From Nonomuraea sp. SYSU D8015 (GTDB lineage Bacteria; Actinomycetota; Actinomycetes; Streptosporangiales; Streptosporangiaceae), in assembly GCF_008065375.1 (NCBI RefSeq), contig NZ_VJYI01000008.1, positions 248,001 through 312,000 of the forward strand: a stretch of DNA of 64,000 nt, written 5' to 3'. The first letter of the stretch is position 1. Each line of letters starts with the position of its first letter. Of the stretch, positions 60,027-64,000 are shown in pieces. Below the pieces are notes generated by a model. That model saw only the letters and a list, made by a program, of their open reading frames with translations. It was not told the DNA's origin and ran no database searches. Made by a program: the position numbers and the translations under genes.

Positions 60027-60539
60027 TCACAGCAGATCCGGTTCGACGGGGCGGAAGGTGATCTCGGAGTCGAGGCTGGCGCCGACGGCCGCCAGCCTGC
60101 GCATGAGCGCCGCCACGTCCACCTCCTTCGGCAGCTCGACGTCGGCGATGAGCACGTAGAGCCGCCCGGTGAGCCTGGTGCTCATGCCGGTGATGTTGCC
60201 GCCGTCGGCGGCGAGCACGGCGCTGATGGCCGAGATGATCCCGGGCCGGTCGGGGCCGTGCACGGTCAGCACGTAGCCGAGCCCGCCCCCGTCCTCGCAG
60301 AAGTGCCGCCGCGCCTCGATGGCGGAGGCGGTCACCACCAGATCGGGCGCCCGCAGTCGCTTGAGCAGCTCGTCGGAGTCCAGATCGCCGGAGACCAGCA
60401 GCATCATCGCCACGTGGCCGCCGAGCAGCGTCATGGTCGAGTCCTGGATGTTCGCCCCGCACTCGGCGAGGGAACCGGTGACTGCGGCGATCACTCCCGG
60501 CCTGTCCACGCCGAGCACGGTCACCGCTGAGAGACCCAC
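60027..60539 (-). CDS. Double ACT-domain protein (GcvR-like)
   Basis: A 170-residue protein made of two ACT domains: SAVTVLGVDRPGVIAAVTGSLAECGANI and VLTVHGPDRPGIISAISAVLAADGGNI. ACT domains bind amino acids; this two-domain form resembles GcvR-type regulators. GTG 60539 follows AAGGGG; the frame runs on to 60596. It is probably co-transcribed with the deformylase-like gene. The ligand is unknown. Confidence 0.85.
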   Translation of the reverse strand: MGLSAVTVLGVDRPGVIAAVTGSLAECGANIQDSTMTLLGGHVAMMLLVSGDLDSDELLKRLRAPDLVVTASAIEARRHFCEDGGGLGYVLTVHGPDRPGIISAISAVLAADGGNITGMSTRLTGRLYVLIADVELPKEVDVAALMRRLAAVGASLDSEITFRPVEPDLL

Positions 60540-60578
60540 CCGTGGTACCCCTTCCGCTTGCTCACAGGGGCGCCGAAA

Positions 60579-60603
60579 CGCCCCGGCGAGGCTCACCGGG
60601 GCG
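60579..60603 (-). terminator. Terminator of ndh
   Basis: Arms CGCCCCGG (60579-60586) and CCGGGGCG (60596-60603), 9-nt loop, 15 bp past the ndh stop. Confidence 0.6.
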
Positions 60604-60617
60604 CTGCCGTACCCGGG

Positions 60618-61934
60618 CTAGCGGCGCATCGTCGCGACGGCGGCCCTGAAGTCCTCGCGCGGATGCTCCATCTCACCCAGCGAGATCGTCTCTCGCTTGA
60701 AGAACAGGGCCAGGGTCCAATCGACGACGACACGGACCTTGCGGTTCAGCGTCGGCACCCGCGACAGATGGTAGGTCCGGTGCATGAACCACGCAGGGAA
60801 TCCGCGAAGCTTGACGCCATAGACATTGGCGACGCCCTGATGGAGGCCCAACCCGGCAACCGATCCGACATACTTGTGGCGGTATTCGACCAGTTGCTGT
60901 CCGCGCAGGTGGCGGACGATGTTGTCGGCCAGCACCTTGGCCTGCCGGACCGCGTGCTGGGCGTTGGGCGCGCAGTATTGTCCGGGGTTCGTGACGTCGG
61001 GCACGCCCGCGGCGTCGCCGGCCGCGAAGGCGTCCTGCGTGCCCGCGACGGTGAGCATGGTCGTGGTCTTGATCCGGCCGCGCTCGTCGAGGGGCAGGTC
61101 GCTGTCCTTCACCACCGGGCTGGGCTTGACGCCGGCGGTCCACACGAGGGTCTCGGCCTCGAACTTCGTGCCGTCGGAGAGCACCACGTGCCCGTCCACG
61201 CACGACTCGAGCCGGGTCTCCAGCTTGACGTCGATGCCGCGCTCACGCAGCTGCTCCAGCGTCCACTTGCCCATCTCGGGGCCGACCTCGGGCAGCACCC
61301 GGTTCGTGGCCTCGACGAGCACCCACCGGATGTCCGAAGCCCTGAGGTTGCGGTAGTAGCGCACCGAGTCCCTGGCCATGTCCTCAAGCTCGGCCAGCGC
61401 CTCCACGCCGGCGAAGCCCGCGCCGACCACGACGAACGTGAGCGCCCTGCGCCGCACCTTCAGGTCGTCGGTCGACTCGGCGACGTCGAGCAGGTGCAGC
61501 ACGCGGTTGCGCAGCGCGATGGCCTCGCCCACGGTCTTGAAGCCGATGCCGATGTCGGTGAGTCCGGGGATGGGCAGCGTACGGGAGATCGATCCGGCGG
61601 CCATCACGATGATGTCGTAGGCCACCTGGCGCGGCTTGCCCTCGGCCGGCTGGAAGGTGACGACGCGCTCGTTGTGATCGACCTTGGTGACGGTGCCGTT
61701 GAGTATCCGCACCTTCGGCAGGATCCGCCGCAGCGGGGCCACCAGGTGCCGGGGTGAGAGGTTACCCGCAGCCGCCTCAGGCAAGAAGGGCTGGTAGGTC
61801 ATGTAGGACTGGGGGTCGATGATCGTGATGCGCACCTCGCCACCGCGCAGCTCGCGATGGAGCTTGCGCTGCAGCCGGAGCGCTGTGTACAGGCCGACGT
61901 ATCCACCGCCGACGATGAGTATGTGCTTGTTCAT
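60618..61934 (-). CDS. ndh: Type II NADH dehydrogenase
   Basis: A 438-residue flavoprotein that oxidises NADH and reduces quinone without pumping protons. The FAD fold opens HILIVGGGYVGLYTALRL; the NADH fold is FVVVGAGFAGVEALAEL; AAGDAAGVPD is the third FAD motif. The amphipathic C-terminus (VVVDWTLALFFKRETISL) likely docks it to the membrane. ATG 61934 (MNKHILIVGG) is the natural start; the longer frame to 61973 would run into the Rex-type operator. That operator predicts repression when NADH is low. Confidence 0.92.
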   Translation of the reverse strand: MNKHILIVGGGYVGLYTALRLQRKLHRELRGGEVRITIIDPQSYMTYQPFLPEAAAGNLSPRHLVAPLRRILPKVRILNGTVTKVDHNERVVTFQPAEGKPRQVAYDIIVMAAGSISRTLPIPGLTDIGIGFKTVGEAIALRNRVLHLLDVAESTDDLKVRRRALTFVVVGAGFAGVEALAELEDMARDSVRYYRNLRASDIRWVLVEATNRVLPEVGPEMGKWTLEQLRERGIDVKLETRLESCVDGHVVLSDGTKFEAETLVWTAGVKPSPVVKDSDLPLDERGRIKTTTMLTVAGTQDAFAAGDAAGVPDVTNPGQYCAPNAQHAVRQAKVLADNIVRHLRGQQLVEYRHKYVGSVAGLGLHQGVANVYGVKLRGFPAWFMHRTYHLSRVPTLNRKVRVVVDWTLALFFKRETISLGEMEHPREDFRAAVATMRR

Positions 61935-61962
61935 CCTGAGGCCCCATCCCTCGTGGAATGCT

Positions 61963-61980
61963 TGTGAAAGCATTCACAAG
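61963..61980. promoter_or_regulatory. Rex operator upstream of ndh
   Basis: TTGTGAA-AGCA-TTCACAA is an exact match to the Rex consensus TTGTGAA-N4-TTCACAA, extended by GC on both sides (61961-61982). It lies 29 bp before the ndh start. It also contains TGTGA-N6-TCACA, so Crp binding is not excluded, but the AA/TT flanks and target gene favour the redox repressor Rex. Confidence 0.75.
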
Positions 61981-62029
61981 CTTACGTCAAGCGCTCTCGA
62001 CGAATCCAATCCGGGGGTGGTGGAACGCG

Positions 62030-62824
62030 TCACACAGCCAGTGACCTGGCCCTGGTGAAGACGTCGTCCAGCATCTGGGCGGTGACACGGCCGGTGAACG
62101 TGTTCTGCTGGCTCGGGTGGTAGCAGCCGATCAGCGTCACGGGGGCGCCGGCGTACCGGACCTCGACCTCGGCGCCGTGGGCGAACGGCGGCCGGCTGCG
62201 CGGCAGCTCGTAGCCCGCGTCCTTCAGCGCCGGCCACATGGCCTGCCAGGCGTACCCGCCGAGCGCCACCACCACCCGCACGCTCGGCGCGACCAGCGTC
62301 ACCTCGCGGGCCATCCATGGGAAGCAGGCGCTCTTCTCCTCCGGCGTGGGCTTGTTGGCGGGCGGCGCGCAGCGCACCGACGCCAGCACCCGCGCGCCGA
62401 GGAGCTTCTGGCCGTCGCCGGCGTGCGTGCTGGTCTCCTGGGCGGCCAGTCCGCTGCGGTGGAGCGAGGCGAACAGCCAGTCGCCGCTGCGGTCGCCGGT
62501 GAAGATGCGCCCGGTCCTGTTGCCCCCGTGGGCGGCCGGCGCCAGCCCCACGATCAGGATCCGCGGGTGCTCGTCACCCCAGCCCGGGACGGGACGGCCC
62601 CAGTACGTCTCGTCCGCGAACGCGCGCCGCTTCACCGTGGCGACCTGCTCGCGCCACTCCACCAGGCGGGGACAGGCCCGGCAGACGGACTGCCTGGCCG
62701 TGAGCTCCGCGAGGGTGCTGCTGGAGGAGGCGAGGCGGCGCACGTCCGCGGGGTCCAGGGCGACCGGGGTGTCAGCGGTCGCGGGGTCGCCGGGCCAGCC
62801 GGTGCCAGGTGGTACGAAGCTCAT
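62030..62824 (-). CDS. udgB: Uracil-DNA glycosylase, family 5 (UdgB)
   Basis: A 264-residue repair enzyme that removes uracil and related bases from DNA. Motif A is LIVGLAPAAHGGNRTGRIFTGD, lacking the Asp or Asn that activates water in other families, which marks family 5. Motif B is CYHPSQQNTFTG. Four cysteines (CRACPRL and VRCAPPANKPTPEEKSACFPW) can hold an iron-sulfur cluster. ATG 62824 begins MSFVPPGTGW. Confidence 0.88.
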   Translation of the reverse strand: MSFVPPGTGWPGDPATADTPVALDPADVRRLASSSSTLAELTARQSVCRACPRLVEWREQVATVKRRAFADETYWGRPVPGWGDEHPRILIVGLAPAAHGGNRTGRIFTGDRSGDWLFASLHRSGLAAQETSTHAGDGQKLLGARVLASVRCAPPANKPTPEEKSACFPWMAREVTLVAPSVRVVVALGGYAWQAMWPALKDAGYELPRSRPPFAHGAEVEVRYAGAPVTLIGCYHPSQQNTFTGRVTAQMLDDVFTRARSLAV

Positions 62825-62842
62825 AAGACCGATCGTGCCCGA

Positions 62843-63742
62843 TCACTTGCCGCGTGTCGGCTCCGGCTCAGCGGTCACCGGCGGGACGGGGGGTTCCGTG
62901 GTAGGGCAGGTGACGGCCGGAGTGGCGGTTTCGTTCGCGATCCCGTCCTGCGGCACCAGCGGCAGCGGGTAGCGGTTGAGAATCGGCTCGCCGCACGACC
63001 TGTCGACGGTGTAGCCGTACTCCTCCGGGCTGGTGATGACCGGCTTGCCGTCCTGGTCGTAGAGGTAGACGTCGGTGAGCGGGGATCCGTCCTTGGCGTA
63101 GGGCTTGATGTTGTAGACCTCGTTGAACGACGACGCCGGCTGCACGTAGACGTTCGGCGAGGGCTCGGCCATGAACCCGCCGTGGTCCGCCCCGTTGTTC
63201 CACGACGCCGCCGTCACCAGGCCGAAGAACAGCGCCAGCGCGCCGGCGACGTTGGCGGCCGAGGCGAGCAGGCCCAGCGCGCGCCCCCTCCGCCGCCTGC
63301 CGGACCACACCGACACGCAGACGGCCGCCGCCACCAGCGCCCAGTCGGCGAGGCTCTGCGGAGCCAGCCTGGCGTGGTCGGCCACCGACAGCAGCAGCAT
63401 CGCCAGCAGGTAGCCGCGCAGCACCCACCAACCCGGCCGTAGCTCCGGCAGGAAGCCCACGAAGCTCCTGTAGGAGCCATGGCGCATCATCGCGGCGTGC
63501 GCCGGCGAAACCCATTCCCGCGGCGTCGTACGGCGCTTCCGGCGGCCCTCCGAACGACCTCCGTAGGCGGCCATGAGCTCCTCGGCGTAGACCGACGGCG
63601 GGCCGAGCCGGTCTTCCAGTGGCAGGTCCGACTCTGCGGCGATCTCCGCCAGGTGATCGTCGAGGTCTTCGAGCAACTCCTCCCGGTCCGGGTGGTCGCC
63701 CACGACGTCGCGTACGGCTTGCGCGTACTCCTCGGGGGTCAT
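62843..63742 (-). CDS. HAAS-domain membrane protein paired with PadR
   Basis: A 299-residue protein. The N-terminus (EYAQAVRDVVGDHPDREELLEDLDDHLAEIA...YAEELMAAYG) is a HAAS/DUF1700-type helical domain. Three to four membrane helices (about 105-190) follow, then an extracytoplasmic domain ending in a Pro/Thr tail. PadR-HAAS pairs are common: the PadR repressor gene overlaps this one by 4 bp (ATGA). The output is unknown. Confidence 0.78.
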   Translation of the reverse strand: MTPEEYAQAVRDVVGDHPDREELLEDLDDHLAEIAAESDLPLEDRLGPPSVYAEELMAAYGGRSEGRRKRRTTPREWVSPAHAAMMRHGSYRSFVGFLPELRPGWWVLRGYLLAMLLLSVADHARLAPQSLADWALVAAAVCVSVWSGRRRRGRALGLLASAANVAGALALFFGLVTAASWNNGADHGGFMAEPSPNVYVQPASSFNEVYNIKPYAKDGSPLTDVYLYDQDGKPVITSPEEYGYTVDRSCGEPILNRYPLPLVPQDGIANETATPAVTCPTTEPPVPPVTAEPEPTRGK

Positions 63743-64000
63743 CCTCGTCTCTCCTCCAACAGCGATGCCATGGTGGCCGCGAAAGAGGCCCAGGTCTTGG
63801 CCTGCGTGGCGTACATGCTCCTGCCGACCTCGTTGAGCCCGTAGTACTTGCGGTGCGGCCCCTCATCGGAGGCGACCACATATGAGGTCAGGGCGCCCGC
63901 CTTGAACAGGCGGCGCAGCGTGCCGTACACGGAGGCGTCGCCGACCTCTTCCAGGCCCGCCTCCCTCAGCCTGCGCACGACGTCGTAGCCGTAGCCGTCG
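63739..64000 (-). CDS. PadR-family transcriptional regulator, 5' partial
   Basis: The visible 87 residues are the C-terminal part of a PadR winged helix: DGYGYDVVRRLREAGLEEVGDASVYGTLRRLFKAGALTSYVV...HRKYYGLNEVGRSMYATQAKTW. The frame is open at the window end, so the first helix and start codon lie beyond. It probably represses itself and the downstream HAAS gene. Confidence 0.85.
   Translation of the reverse strand, partial: DGYGYDVVRRLREAGLEEVGDASVYGTLRRLFKAGALTSYVVASDEGPHRKYYGLNEVGRSMYATQAKTWASFAATMASLLEERRG

Noticed and set aside
61964..61979. Crp/GlxR site as the main reading of the ndh palindrome
   Set aside because: The core fits, but the full TTGTGAA-N4-TTCACAA pattern and the ndh target fit Rex better.

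Overview
The window is chromosomal DNA from a high-GC, mycothiol-producing actinomycete. The evidence is strong G/C preference at third codon positions, many GTG starts, a mycothiol S-conjugate amidase, a GTP-type PEP carboxykinase, a PPOX-fold F420-type protein, an AfsQ1-like response regulator and an AfsR/SARP-type regulator. A Streptosporangiales member such as Nonomuraea is my guess from overall style; nothing here proves the genus. There is no prophage, insertion sequence, rRNA or CRISPR array.

Layout. 0-4.3 kb: a cut-off PucR-type regulator, an MFS symporter and two alpha/beta hydrolases that look like one uptake and hydrolysis operon. 4.3-12.3 kb: a glycosyltransferase, a lysozyme-like protein, an afsQ1-afsQ2-lipoprotein operon, a PIN-PhoH ATPase and a cis-prenyl transferase. 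12.4-16.3 kb: a minus-strand cluster of two paralogous membrane proteins with Cys/Gly/Ser-rich C-terminal tails, a DUF692 (MNIO) enzyme and a small possible partner. This is the best candidate for an undescribed peptide- or protein-modification system. 16.3-26.4 kb: pckG, a ribbon-helix-helix protein, an NlpC/P60 protein, greA, a DUF4307 protein, mca and a YyaL-type thioredoxin-domain protein. 26.7-33.5 kb: a class A PBP, an Lrp-type regulator divergent from hppD, an M1 metallopeptidase and an ECF sigma factor with a membrane partner. 33.7-45.4 kb: a ROK kinase with an unusual insertion, a FIST protein, a MoxR-like ATPase/secreted protein/VWA trio, a frameshifted membrane gene, an ArsR-SRPBCC operon and small membrane proteins. 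45.4-57.3 kb: metB, a NarL-type histidine kinase, a giant SARP-NB-ARC regulator, an imine-reductase-like enzyme, cbs, a GDSL hydrolase, a PQQ-like lipoprotein and a thiolase. 57.5-64 kb: a PPOX protein, a DUF4287 protein, a YccA homologue, a tRNA with an odd anticodon, a deformylase homologue with an altered catalytic motif, an ACT protein, ndh behind a Rex operator, UdgB, and a HAAS/PadR pair cut by the window end.

The backbone phoH, cis-prenyl transferase, greA, DUF4307, mca, yyaL, metB, cbs, GDSL hydrolase and thiolase recalls the Rv1074c-Rv1095 region of Mycobacterium tuberculosis, so most of the window is conserved core chromosome with accessory blocks set into it. MetB and Cbs give transsulfuration, Mca handles mycothiol conjugates, and PckG, Ndh and HppD cover central, respiratory and tyrosine metabolism. 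Several intergenic regions carry clear palindromes that match known operator consensus sequences (Crp-like, AfsQ1-like, DasR-like, Rex).
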